A DNA stretch of 64,000 nt from JAFAGX01 sp035624215 (GTDB lineage Bacteria; Acidobacteriota; Terriglobia; Terriglobales; Acidobacteriaceae), in NCBI GenBank assembly GCA_035624215.1, contig DASPRY010000048.1, positions 1 through 64,000 of the forward strand. The letters are read 5' to 3'. Both the position numbers and the translations under genes were made by a program. A model generated the notes under the pieces. The model did no database searches, was not told the origin of the DNA, and saw nothing but the letters and a program-made list of their open reading frames with translations. Each line of letters starts with the position of its first letter. The stretch's first letter is position 1. Of this stretch, positions 24,522 to 32,921 are shown in pieces.

Positions 24522-24833
24522 TTACCAGGCTCCTTCGATACGAAACGTTGTAAGGTCCGGAACGGGTTTAGTTTCGAATTCTTCGACATCATCCACCCGC
24601 GCGGCCCGCGGGCCTTCGCGCAAGCGCGAGCGCAAGGCGGAGAGCTGTTCGCGCGTACCCATCGCCAGCACTTCCACACTGTTGTCGGGATTGTTGCGCA
24701 CCCATCCAGCTATACCCAGAATGTGGGCCTCACGCTCCACAAACCAGCGGAAGCCGACACCCTGCACTCGTCCGCGAACCAGAAATCTGCGGGCAACGGC
24801 GGATTGTTGGCCCAAAGCCATGCGTCGGTCCAA
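24522..24833 (-). CDS. acyP: Acylphosphatase
   Basis: 103 residues. The signature VRGRVQGVGFRWFVEREA (phosphate-binding loop with the catalytic Arg) and GWVRNNPDNSVEVLAMG (catalytic Asn) are intact. It hydrolyses acyl phosphates such as carbamoyl or acetyl phosphate. It lies 8 nt after efp and abuts apt. Confidence 0.94.
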   Translation of the reverse strand: MDRRMALGQQSAVARRFLVRGRVQGVGFRWFVEREAHILGIAGWVRNNPDNSVEVLAMGTREQLSALRSRLREGPRAARVDDVEEFETKPVPDLTTFRIEGAW

Positions 24834-24841
24834 GAAAGCTG

Positions 24842-25402
24842 CTATGCCCGGGACAGATACACGCCCTCCGCCGTGTCCACTTTGATCTTCTCACCTTCAT
24901 TGATAAACGGCGGCACCTGCACCACCAGACCGGTCTCCGTCTTCGCCGGTTTGGTTACGCTCGAGGCGGTGGCGCTCTTGAGTCCGGGTTCGGTTTCTAC
25001 AACCGTGAGTTCGACGGTTTGCGGCAGCTCAACTCCAACCGCTTTTCCATCAAAAAATTCTATTTTGATTGCCAGGTTGGGGATGAGGTAGTCGACGGCA
25101 TCGCCGAGCACATCCTTGGTCAGGTGCGTCTGTTCGTAATTAGAAGTGTCCATGAAGTAATAGCTGTCACCGTCGTTGTAGAGATACTCCATTTCAACTT
25201 CGTCGACGGTGATTTTTTCTATGGGATCAGGCGAGCGGAAGCGGTGCTCAAACATGGCCCCGGTGCGCAAATTGCGCAGCTTCGCCTGGATAAAAGCACG
25301 CAAGTTGCCAGGCGTACGGTGCTCCACACTGAAAACCGAATGCAGATCATTATTGTGCTTAATGATCATGCCGGGACGAAGCTGGGTCGCGGGAATAGCC
25401 AT
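24842..25402 (-). CDS. efp: Translation elongation factor P
   Basis: 186 residues from MAIPATQLRPGMIIKHN, preceded by the strong ribosome site AAAGGAGG. Three beta-barrel domains follow, with KLRNLRTGAMFEHRF after the tip loop and a GLVVQVPPFINEGEKIKVDTAEGVYLSR ending. EF-P rescues ribosomes stalled at polyproline. The tip residue that is Lys34 in E. coli, the usual site of modification, aligns with Asn33 here (TPGNLRAF). It leads the efp-acyP-apt operon. Confidence 0.96.
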   Translation of the reverse strand: MAIPATQLRPGMIIKHNNDLHSVFSVEHRTPGNLRAFIQAKLRNLRTGAMFEHRFRSPDPIEKITVDEVEMEYLYNDGDSYYFMDTSNYEQTHLTKDVLGDAVDYLIPNLAIKIEFFDGKAVGVELPQTVELTVVETEPGLKSATASSVTKPAKTETGLVVQVPPFINEGEKIKVDTAEGVYLSRA

Positions 25403-25807
25403 TGCTGAACAACCTCCTTTGGTTGCGGCTGGCCAGCGGAGGGCGGGCCACACATTTCTGCCAGATACGTGGCGAGAATACTTTATTTTATACGGCTCGA
25501 AGCGCGAATGGAAAATACCAGCCTGTGAGGCAGTGCGTCAGTTTGGATTTCGCGCAGGCATTCCTGGGCTCGCATGGCTTCATCCCGAGCGAAGCCGTTC
25601 TTCAGGCGGAGCGACGGATCTCGCGTGCATGGCCAAGGGATTGGTGCTTCCATGCTAGATTCCTCGCAATGATGCCTCAATACTAAGGGAAAAATTCAAA
25701 CTGAGACACTACCCCCGTGAGGCATGCAAATGGCCACCATCGGGCCCTCCAACAGCTAGAATAGCGGTAGACGAATTCAAGAAGTTCGATCATGGAAGGG
25801 GTCGTTT
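25403..25807. other. 405-nt intergenic gap between efp and the YtxH gene
   Basis: No gene is supported. It must hold the efp promoter (minus) and the YtxH promoter (plus), but no clear elements could be read. A degenerate repeat at 25581-25620 (CATCCCGAGCGAAG to GCGACGGATC, with a weak GCC/GGC inner stem) looks like a decayed relative of the TGTCATCCTGAGCG family. Confidence 0.6.
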
Positions 25808-26101
25808 ATGCGCGAAGGAAGTTACGAAGCTTCAGAAACGGGCCGTACGGGTACAGCCATCACATTCTTTTTGATTGGCCTGGGAGCCGGGACGGTGATT
25901 GGACTGCTCTTTGCCCCAAAGCCCGGCAAACAGATGCGAAGGGAGCTGCGTCGTAAATACGAAGACGCACGCGACGCCATAGAGGACTGGAAGGAAGACG
26001 CCAAAGCCGCCGCAGAGGACGCTGTGGAGCGCGGCGCCGAGATCGCCGATGAAGTACGCGAGCGGGTATCACCGCTGGCCAAAGCTGCCCGTCGCAAGTG
26101 A
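25808..26101 (+). CDS. YtxH-domain protein
   Basis: 97 residues. One N-terminal membrane segment (ITFFLIGLGAGTVIGLLFAP) is followed directly by KPGKQMRRELRRKYEDARD, the YtxH signature. The remaining part is a highly charged Ala/Glu/Lys helix likely to form a coiled coil. In Bacillus this family is stress-induced; the molecular role is unknown. The ribosome site GGAAGGGG precedes the ATG. Confidence 0.85.
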   Translation: MREGSYEASETGRTGTAITFFLIGLGAGTVIGLLFAPKPGKQMRRELRRKYEDARDAIEDWKEDAKAAAEDAVERGAEIADEVRERVSPLAKAARRK

Positions 26102-26130
26102 ATCAATCGCAGGGCAAAGAGGCCGCGGCC

Positions 26131-27489
26131 TTAACCAAAAATTGCCGAGAAAAAACCTCTGACCTTGCCAAAAAAGCCATGGTGGGCCGCTCTGACGGGA
26201 GGAAGCGCGGCCACCTGAAACCATCCGGGCCGCGGCGAAAGATCACGAATTGGCAACATTTCAGCTTCCGGGGCAGGAGCGAAGCTGGTTTGGGAAGCCG
26301 CGCCCGCGGCTTCGTTGGCATTGAAAACGAATGGAACGTCCACCTGCACATGAACATCATCAGGCTTCAAGGGCGGAAGGGCGGCGGTCTCCGGGCTGCG
26401 CGAGTTGGGACTCGATGAGTCCGGTCCGTTGTAATCTGATCTCGCTAACTCCATCGATGACGTTGGCGTTCTCTCGGGAGCCCTCGCCGGTAAGGACGTG
26501 CGCATGATATTGGGTTCCGGCTCAGGACAGCCGCAACTGCTCCCTATCGCTGAACTCGCCGTTCTCAATTGTCCTGAGCGAAACATCACCTGCTGCGCTG
26601 GCGTGACCTGGTAAGTGCCATCTCCCAGCACCTCAGAAAGGATAACCGAGGCAGTGTTTCCGGGCAGAGCTTGTACGCAGGTATTGCCGCGAGGATCTGC
26701 GCTGATGGCGTAGTGAAACTCGCCAGGCCCGGCCAACAGAATTCGGAAATCCGGAGTGAGGATGGAATCTGACGAAGCATCCAGCGCATAATGCGCTTCC
26801 ATTGCGCCAGTGCTCATGCCCAGCATCAGCGACCGTCCGTTCTGCGACGGGGTCACTGAAACCGTCGTCCCCGGGCAGACTCGCACTTCGCCGCCCCGTC
26901 CCAAATTCAACACGGCGGTATCTGAGCCTGCAGTTATCGATGACCCGGTTGCCAGACGACTACCGGCGAGAAACACAGCCCCAGGCCCGTTGGAACTGAC
27001 CGGAACGACAGTTGGCGGAGCTTCCGGAGTGAACGCTGGAACCGAAGTCGCCTTGGGCGTGCCATCGGCTGCATGCAGGCGGACCATGAGGCGGTTTCCA
27101 GCCGCATCCCAGGAATACTCGAGCGGCTGGACCAGATCGATCACGATGCGGGCGACTGAGTCCTGAAACTGGCCGACCCGCACTCCAGCCACCGCAGTAC
27201 TTCGAAATGCAATTCGCTTCTTGATGCTGGAAAGCCTGGCATTCGGCAAATCGATGACGATCCGTGCCGGGTTCTCCAACTTAGCAATCGCCGGCACGAG
27301 AGGATGATCGGAAATGATCTCCAAGGAACAGCCCTCGTATTCGGGGATTACCCGAATGGACCGAATCAAAATGTTTTGACTGGACGTTGCAAGCGCTGGC
27401 TCGTTGGCTTGCGCGGCAACAACAGGCACAGAAGTTATGCCGAGCAACAAAAGCACGGCCCCAGTGTAGACAGTGCGAAGGGAACTCAT
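26131..27489 (-). CDS. AMIN-domain periplasmic protein
   Basis: 452 residues. A signal-type N-terminus (residues 9-26) is followed by an AMIN domain (about 42-138; RIVIDLPNARLSSIKKRIAF and VRVGQFQDSVARIVIDL), which in other proteins binds peptidoglycan. A second region around 175-310 (GSDTAVLNLGRGGEVRVCPGTTVSV) resembles FecR-like beta structure, and the C-terminal third is low-complexity, Pro/Ser-rich, ending in GFFGKVRGFFSAIFG. A cell-wall or secretion-linked role is inferred. Confidence 0.8.
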   Translation of the reverse strand: MSSLRTVYTGAVLLLLGITSVPVVAAQANEPALATSSQNILIRSIRVIPEYEGCSLEIISDHPLVPAIAKLENPARIVIDLPNARLSSIKKRIAFRSTAVAGVRVGQFQDSVARIVIDLVQPLEYSWDAAGNRLMVRLHAADGTPKATSVPAFTPEAPPTVVPVSSNGPGAVFLAGSRLATGSSITAGSDTAVLNLGRGGEVRVCPGTTVSVTPSQNGRSLMLGMSTGAMEAHYALDASSDSILTPDFRILLAGPGEFHYAISADPRGNTCVQALPGNTASVILSEVLGDGTYQVTPAQQVMFRSGQLRTASSAIGSSCGCPEPEPNIMRTSLPARAPERTPTSSMELARSDYNGPDSSSPNSRSPETAALPPLKPDDVHVQVDVPFVFNANEAAGAASQTSFAPAPEAEMLPIRDLSPRPGWFQVAALPPVRAAHHGFFGKVRGFFSAIFG

Positions 27490-27578
27490 CTCCTGAATAC
27501 GTTGTGATTACGATATCACGCTACTCGTGAAAGAGCAGGTTACTCTTCGGGTCTGTAGCTCAAGGACTTGCTTCGGCA

Positions 27579-27911
27579 CTAGGGTTCGGAAAGGAACTCG
27601 TATTCATCGATTACGGCGGCCACGGCGATTTTACCATCCGCAGCAGCGTCGTCGACTCTCACCACCTTGCCTTTACAGCGCACCCGAATGCTCTCGGTCA
27701 GGGTGATCTCTGGCGGCAAGGTTAGCGTGAACTCGATGGATGAGCCGGCGGCAATAGCTGAATCCATGTAGAAACAGATACCGCGCGCGCTCACATCGCG
27801 GGTTTGCGCCGTCTTCTCTTGCTGCCCATTTTGGGCATAGGTGACCGACACCGGGAGCCGTAGGGCAAAGCGCCGGGTGGCGCGTTTGTTATCCTGCGTG
27901 GTCTCGGCCAT
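27579..27911 (-). CDS. PilZ-domain protein
   Basis: 110 residues from MAETTQDNKRATRRF, with the ribosome site CGGAGGAGC 4 nt before the ATG; an upstream in-frame start at 28013 is not supported. The c-di-GMP motif RxxxR appears in RRFALRL and the second motif DVSARGICFY fits D/NxSxxG. It probably binds c-di-GMP and acts on surface or motility functions. Stand-alone gene. Confidence 0.88.
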   Translation of the reverse strand: MAETTQDNKRATRRFALRLPVSVTYAQNGQQEKTAQTRDVSARGICFYMDSAIAAGSSIEFTLTLPPEITLTESIRVRCKGKVVRVDDAAADGKIAVAAVIDEYEFLSEP

Positions 27912-28061
27912 AGGCTCCTCCGATAAGAACTGTAGTCTGTCCTGTCGCAGCCGCACTGTCAAGACACTTTGATAGCAACAAGTTAATAGCTGTGTGCCGC
28001 GCGCAGTCTGCAACCTCCTCTAAACAGGGCGTTTTGCGATAAGCTGGTAAGCAGCTTGAGC

Positions 28062-28637
28062 ATGGTTTTCGTCCTCGACAACTACGATTCCTTCACTTAC
28101 AACCTGGTCCAATATTTGGGGGAATTGGGCCAAGAGGTGGTCGTGCGCCGCAACGATCAGGCCACGGTTGCGGAGGTCGAGGCCATGCGTCCGCGGCATA
28201 TCGTCATATCGCCCGGACCCTGCACGCCAGCGGATGCTGGCATCAGCGTGGAGTTGGTGCGCCAGTTAGCGGGGGAAATTCCAATCTTGGGTGTTTGTTT
28301 GGGACATCAAGCGATTGGAGCAGCCTTTGGCGGCGAGATTGTGCGCGCTCCCAAATTGATGCACGGTAAGACGAGCGAGATTATGCACGACAACAGAAGT
28401 ATTTTTCAGGGGATGCCGATGCCCCTGACGGCAACCCGTTATCACTCGCTGATTGTCGACGAGAAAAGCTTGCCCGCCGAACTGGAAGTCAGCGCCTGGA
28501 CGTCAGATGGAAACGGCTCACGAACCATTATGGGTCTCCGGCACAGAAAGTTTGCGGTCGAGGGGGTTCAGTTCCATCCCGAGAGCGTGTTGACCACGCA
28601 CGGAAAGGAGCTGATTGGCAATTTTCTGCAGCTGTGA
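28062..28637 (+). CDS. trpG: Anthranilate/aminodeoxychorismate synthase glutamine amidotransferase
   Basis: 191 residues from the ATG at 28062. The class I amidotransferase triad is present: Cys in ILGVCLGHQAIG, and His and Glu in GVQFHPESVLT. The N-terminus FVLDNYDSFTYNLVQYLGELG is the TrpG/PabA signature. It supplies ammonia for anthranilate, and in many bacteria also for aminodeoxychorismate. It is convergent with trpE, which is unusual because the pair is often an operon. Confidence 0.93.
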   Translation: MVFVLDNYDSFTYNLVQYLGELGQEVVVRRNDQATVAEVEAMRPRHIVISPGPCTPADAGISVELVRQLAGEIPILGVCLGHQAIGAAFGGEIVRAPKLMHGKTSEIMHDNRSIFQGMPMPLTATRYHSLIVDEKSLPAELEVSAWTSDGNGSRTIMGLRHRKFAVEGVQFHPESVLTTHGKELIGNFLQL

Positions 28638-28647
28638 TTGACGCCGA

Positions 28648-28721
28648 TTAGTGGTTAGTTGGCCGTGGTCGGTGGTCGGAAGAAACGCGCATGCCTGACC
28701 ACTGATTACTGGCCACTGTTC
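28648..28721. repeat. Inverted pair of heptad-periodic arrays between trpG and trpE
   Basis: Left arm 28648-28682: units of the form TYRGTGG in perfect 7-nt phase for five units. Right arm 28694-28721: units CTGANCA and relatives in perfect phase for four units. The spacer is 11 nt. The right arm reads into the last codons of trpE. Confidence 0.8.
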
Positions 28722-30190
28722 CTCGCCAACTCCACCGCTCTCAACACCGCTTTCGCCTTATTCATGGACTCCTCATATTCGCGCTCGGGGTCGGAATCGG
28801 CGACGATGCCGGCTCCAGCTTGCAGATAGGCCCGTTTCCCTTTCATCAGCATGGTGCGAATGGCGATACAGGAATCCAGATTCCCCGCGAAATCGGCATA
28901 AAGCACGGAACCACCGTAAATTCCGCGTCGCACCGGCTCCAATTCTTCGATGATCTGCATGGCACGGACTTTGGGGGCCCCGGTCAGCGTGCCAGCGGGA
29001 AAGCAGGCAGCAAAAGCATCCAGAGCATCCAAATCGCCGCGCAGCTTGCCCTCGAGCGCCGAAACGATGTGCATCACGTGCGAGTAGCGCTCCACATACA
29101 TCAGATCCCGCACCTTGACCGAGCCGTATTCGCTCACCCGGCCCAGGTCGTTTCGCCCGAGATCAACCAGCATGACATGCTCGGCCCGCTCCTTTTCATC
29201 GGCCAGCATCTGCCTCTCTAATTTCTGATCTTCCAGCTCATCATGTCCACGCGGGTGTGTGCCGGCAATTGGGCGATATTCCAACTTGCGTCCGCTGACC
29301 CGAACCAGCATCTCGGGCGAAGAACCCAAAATGTGCTGTTCTCCCATGCGAAGAAAATACATGTACGGCGAGGGATTCACCGTTCGCAGGGCTCGATAAA
29401 TTTCAAAGGGTCCGACCTCGGGCGTGAAGTCGAGCCTCTGCGACAGCACCACCTGAAAGATGTCTCCTGCGGCGATGTATTCTTTGCACCGCTTGACGGA
29501 ATCGACAAACTGCTTTCGGCTGGTGGCGGCATGAAGCTTAAGCTTTCCTCTGCGGCCCCGGGCCGGCTTGTGCCAGTCGGCAGGCCGTGCCCCTGCCACT
29601 AATTTCTTTTCTAAAGCGGCGATGTCCCTGATCGCACGATCGTACGCCCTGCGAGGGTGCTCCTTGGAGACAACAGCCGACGCCACGATATGAATCTGGT
29701 GAAGAAGATGATCAAAAATCAGTACCCGGTCGAAGAACAGCAAAGCACAATCTGGCAGGCCCAGGTCATCCTTGGCATGTTCGCCAATTTTCTCCAGGTG
29801 GCGAACCCCATCGTAGGCGAAATAGCCAACCGCTCCCGCCGTGAATGGAGGCAGCCCAGCCAAGGATGCCGGCCTATGCTGGCGAAGCACGTCTTTCAAG
29901 ATCTGCAGAAAATTGCCCTGCTGACTCTCGGCCCCCTTGCCGCGTCGGATCATGACGTTCTGGCCCCGGGCCTCCACTTCCATGTACGGTCGGGCTCCCA
30001 GGAACGTGTAGCGGCCGATGTGTTCTCCTCGTTCAATGGACTCCAGCAGGAACGCACGGGGTTCTCCATTGGCAATCGCCAGGAAGGCCGATACCGGGGT
30101 CAGCAGGTCTGCGAGCACCGACTTGACCACCGGAACCAGGCTGGCTTGACGGCTCAGGCGGCGAAATTCGTTGTAATCGGGACGAAGCAT
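28706..30190 (-). CDS. trpE: Anthranilate synthase component I
   Basis: 494 residues from the ATG at 30190 (an upstream TTG at 30220 is possible). The feedback-site motif FLLESIERGEHIGRYTFLG marks TrpE rather than PabB. The chorismate-binding blocks GDIFQVVLSQRL, RPIAGTHPRG, FPAGTLTGAPK and GAGIVADSDPEREYEE are intact. It works with the TrpG subunit. The 3' end is invaded by a heptad repeat arm. Confidence 0.94.
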   Translation of the reverse strand: MLRPDYNEFRRLSRQASLVPVVKSVLADLLTPVSAFLAIANGEPRAFLLESIERGEHIGRYTFLGARPYMEVEARGQNVMIRRGKGAESQQGNFLQILKDVLRQHRPASLAGLPPFTAGAVGYFAYDGVRHLEKIGEHAKDDLGLPDCALLFFDRVLIFDHLLHQIHIVASAVVSKEHPRRAYDRAIRDIAALEKKLVAGARPADWHKPARGRRGKLKLHAATSRKQFVDSVKRCKEYIAAGDIFQVVLSQRLDFTPEVGPFEIYRALRTVNPSPYMYFLRMGEQHILGSSPEMLVRVSGRKLEYRPIAGTHPRGHDELEDQKLERQMLADEKERAEHVMLVDLGRNDLGRVSEYGSVKVRDLMYVERYSHVMHIVSALEGKLRGDLDALDAFAACFPAGTLTGAPKVRAMQIIEELEPVRRGIYGGSVLYADFAGNLDSCIAIRTMLMKGKRAYLQAGAGIVADSDPEREYEESMNKAKAVLRAVELARNSGQ

Positions 30191-30398
30191 TGGATATGCC
30201 AGGCGTGCCAAGTCCCCCAATTATAGGGGATGGCCTCCGAGGGTCAGCGTTGCAGCCAGCATCGGGTGGCCGTATAGCCGGCGCTGGAATTTATCGCCCC
30301 GATGGACATATGCTGTCCGTAACCATGCAGTGAATTGACTCATTTCTTAACAGGCCGCAAGATTGAGTATTACCCGGGCATCCTCTGCGCGGAGGAGT

Positions 30399-31244
30399 AT
30401 GAAAATTAAGTTCTGGGGAGTTCGTGGGTCCACGCCAGCTCCCTTGCCGGAAAATATGCGCTATGGAGGCAACACCTCCTGCGTGGAAGTCCGCGTCGGC
30501 GACAATCTCTACATCTTCGATTGTGGCACGGGATTTCGCATTCTAGGCCGGGCGCTTCACCATGAGTTCAATGGCCGTCCGGTTTCCGCGCACGTTTTCG
30601 TTTCCCACTTCCATTGGGACCACATCCAGGGCCTTCCCTTTTTCGAGCCGCTCTATGACAACCGGCAAAATCACTTTCAGTTCCACTGTTCCAGCCGTAC
30701 CCGCAGTTTGAAGCGGGTGTTTGAGGAGCAAATGGCATCGCCGTATTTCCCGGTTGGTTTGAACGAAATGCGGGCGCGTCAGGATTTTTACGATCTCGAT
30801 GAAAAAGGTTTGGACTTAGGCGACGTGCGCCTGCGCACCATGTGGTTGAACCATCCCCAGGGCTGCATGGGATTTCGGATGGAAGCCAAGGACGGCGTGA
30901 TGGTCTATGCCACCGATAACGAGCCAGGCGACCCGGCGTTCGACAAGAATGTGCGCAAACTGGCTGACGGCGCCGATGTGCTGATTTATGACGCCCAGTA
31001 CCTTCCCGAAGAATACGAAGCACGACGGCATGGCTGGGGCCATAGCCACTGGCGCGAAGCCGTCAACGTAGCTATGGAAAGCGGTGCCAAGGAACTCATC
31101 CTCTTCCACCATGATCCTGATCACGATGACAACTGCATCGATAAGGTGGTTCGGGAAGCCAAGAATTACTACGCTCGGGTGCGTGCCGCGGCCGAGGGAA
31201 TGCAGATTGAATTGCGAGGTTCGAAAGTCCACACCAGGAAATAA
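30399..31244 (+). CDS. MBL-fold metallo-hydrolase
   Basis: 281 residues from MKIKFWGVRGSTPAP with GAGGAG upstream; an earlier TTG at 30363 is less likely. The metal motif SHFHWDHIQG is present, with later ligands in YATDNEPGD and the His of LFHHDPDHDD. The subgroup resembles RNase Z-like or cAMP-phosphodiesterase-like hydrolases that often accompany c-di-GMP or signalling domains. Substrate unknown. Confidence 0.85.
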   Translation: MKIKFWGVRGSTPAPLPENMRYGGNTSCVEVRVGDNLYIFDCGTGFRILGRALHHEFNGRPVSAHVFVSHFHWDHIQGLPFFEPLYDNRQNHFQFHCSSRTRSLKRVFEEQMASPYFPVGLNEMRARQDFYDLDEKGLDLGDVRLRTMWLNHPQGCMGFRMEAKDGVMVYATDNEPGDPAFDKNVRKLADGADVLIYDAQYLPEEYEARRHGWGHSHWREAVNVAMESGAKELILFHHDPDHDDNCIDKVVREAKNYYARVRAAAEGMQIELRGSKVHTRK

Positions 31245-31357
31245 CAGCACAATCTTCCGTTGCAAGTGAACCTCGTAGCAGGCGCTGCCATCTTTGAGTG
31301 GTGCATTACAATGAAATAGCACGCGCGGCATCTTCAACTTGAAGGGAGCACAGGTTG

Positions 31358-32242
31358 ATGCAGTTCCCAGCAGCTTGGCCACACGTGTCGGTGGTCTCCA
31401 TCATCGACATTCTGGTGGTCGCGGTCATCATCTATGAACTCCTAGCGCTGATCAAGGGAACGCGCGCCTCAGTCATGCTGATCGGCGTGGGTGCGCTGGT
31501 GCTGGTGTTCTATTTATCGCGGCTGGGCGAGCTTGCCACCCTCAATTGGCTGATCCGTACCCTGCTACCCTATGCAGTATTTGCTCTGATTGTGGTTTTC
31601 GCCCCGGAACTTCGTCTAGCGCTGGCGCGCCTTGGACGAAGGCTGGCCTTCAGCCGTGGTGGGATGTCAGCCGCGGACGCCTACGATGACATCGTGCTCG
31701 CAGCCAACTTGTTCTGCCAAAACCAAACCGGAGCTTTGATGGTGATTGAGCGGGAGATCGGGCTTCGCACTTACATTGAAAGCGGAGTCCCGCTGGACGC
31801 CCAGCTTTCCTACGACCTGTTAGCCACCATCTTTCGTCCCAGCGCTCCGCTTCACGATGGAGCCGTGATCATACAAAAAGATCGAGTCGCCGCCGCCGCC
31901 TGCTTTCTGCCCTTGTCCATGAATCCGGTCCTCTCGACGCAACTGGGCACGAGGCACCGTGCAGGCATCGGTGTGACCGAGGAGTCCGATGCTATCGCAG
32001 TGATCGTCTCAGAAGAGACGGGCAGCATAAGCCTGGCTGTGGGCGGCAAAATTGAGCGCGATCTTTCGGTCGATCAGCTTCGCGATCGCCTCGGAGAATT
32101 GCTGCACCGGTATGTGCCCCCCGCAACCCTGCCCACACCGATCACAAGCGGCGCTGGGCTGGAGCCGGAGGAAACCGAGAGCTCACGCGCACGCGTAACG
32201 CGTTCGGCAGAATCACACGTAAATCAGGAAACCGATGTTTAG
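31358..32242 (+). CDS. cdaA: Diadenylate cyclase CdaA
   Basis: 294 residues from the ATG at 31358. Three N-terminal membrane helices (about residues 12-85) precede the DAC domain with its LHDGAVII and GTRHRAGIGVTE motifs (DGA and RHR). It makes c-di-AMP from two ATP at the membrane. The order cdaA-cdaR-glmM is the classic one. It overlaps cdaR by 8 nt. C-di-AMP systems of this type are better known from Firmicutes than from Gram-negatives. Confidence 0.94.
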   Translation: MQFPAAWPHVSVVSIIDILVVAVIIYELLALIKGTRASVMLIGVGALVLVFYLSRLGELATLNWLIRTLLPYAVFALIVVFAPELRLALARLGRRLAFSRGGMSAADAYDDIVLAANLFCQNQTGALMVIEREIGLRTYIESGVPLDAQLSYDLLATIFRPSAPLHDGAVIIQKDRVAAAACFLPLSMNPVLSTQLGTRHRAGIGVTEESDAIAVIVSEETGSISLAVGGKIERDLSVDQLRDRLGELLHRYVPPATLPTPITSGAGLEPEETESSRARVTRSAESHVNQETDV

Positions 32243-32909
32243 GCCGTTACACAAGTTCTTGCGCGACAAGCTGCTGCATAACCTCGGCCTGAAGCTTCTT
32301 TCTCTGGCCCTGGCCGTCGGGCTGTGGCTGGCGTTGGCAGGTGAACCGCTTTCAGAAGTGGCGGTAGACGTCCCCATCGCCATGGACAACATGCCGGCAA
32401 ATCTGGACATCAGTTCAGTGGCTATTCCTAAAGCGCAAGTCCGCTTACGTGGGCCGGAGCGAATCATTCGCGGCTTGCAGCCCTCGGACGTGTTCGCCGA
32501 AATCGACCTGAACGGGGTCAAGCCCGGTGAGCGTACCTTTGATTTGAAAGTCCATCGGCCTCGAAACCTGACCATAGTTCAGGTAGTCCCGGGCAATGTG
32601 CACCTTGCGTTCGACGTGCACTTGACGCGGACAATTCCGGTTCAGCCTCGTGTCATTGCCAGCTTCGGTAACACTTATCAAATCGGGCGAATCCAGTCGG
32701 AACCCGCGACCGTGAATATTTCGGGCCCGAAGCAGCACGTGGAGGCTATCGAATCCGCAACTACGGACGCAATCGACGTGAACGGGGAGAGCGGTATAAG
32801 GACTTTCGTCCGTAATGCCTACGTTTCCGACCCGCTGGTTCAAGTTGCTGGCGCCGATCCGGTGCGAATTACCGTGACCATAGAAAAAATTCCTTCCAAC
32901 GGACACTGA
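32235..32909 (+). CDS. cdaR: CdaA regulator, YbbR-domain protein
   Basis: 224 residues. A short cytoplasmic start and one membrane helix (LGLKLLSLALAVGLWLALAG) are followed by two YbbR beta-domains, for example VAIPKAQVRLRGPERIIRGL and EPATVNISGPKQHVEAIESA. This is shorter than the Firmicutes CdaR, which has about four YbbR copies. It lies extracytoplasmically and modulates CdaA. Confidence 0.88.
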   Translation: MFRPLHKFLRDKLLHNLGLKLLSLALAVGLWLALAGEPLSEVAVDVPIAMDNMPANLDISSVAIPKAQVRLRGPERIIRGLQPSDVFAEIDLNGVKPGERTFDLKVHRPRNLTIVQVVPGNVHLAFDVHLTRTIPVQPRVIASFGNTYQIGRIQSEPATVNISGPKQHVEAIESATTDAIDVNGESGIRTFVRNAYVSDPLVQVAGADPVRITVTIEKIPSNGH

Positions 32910-32921
32910 GCCGCACACGCG

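Noticed and set aside
27540..27580. tRNA-like stretch (GGGTCTGTAGCTCAAGGAC)
   Set aside because: No T-loop GGTTCGAATC and no matching acceptor stem downstream.
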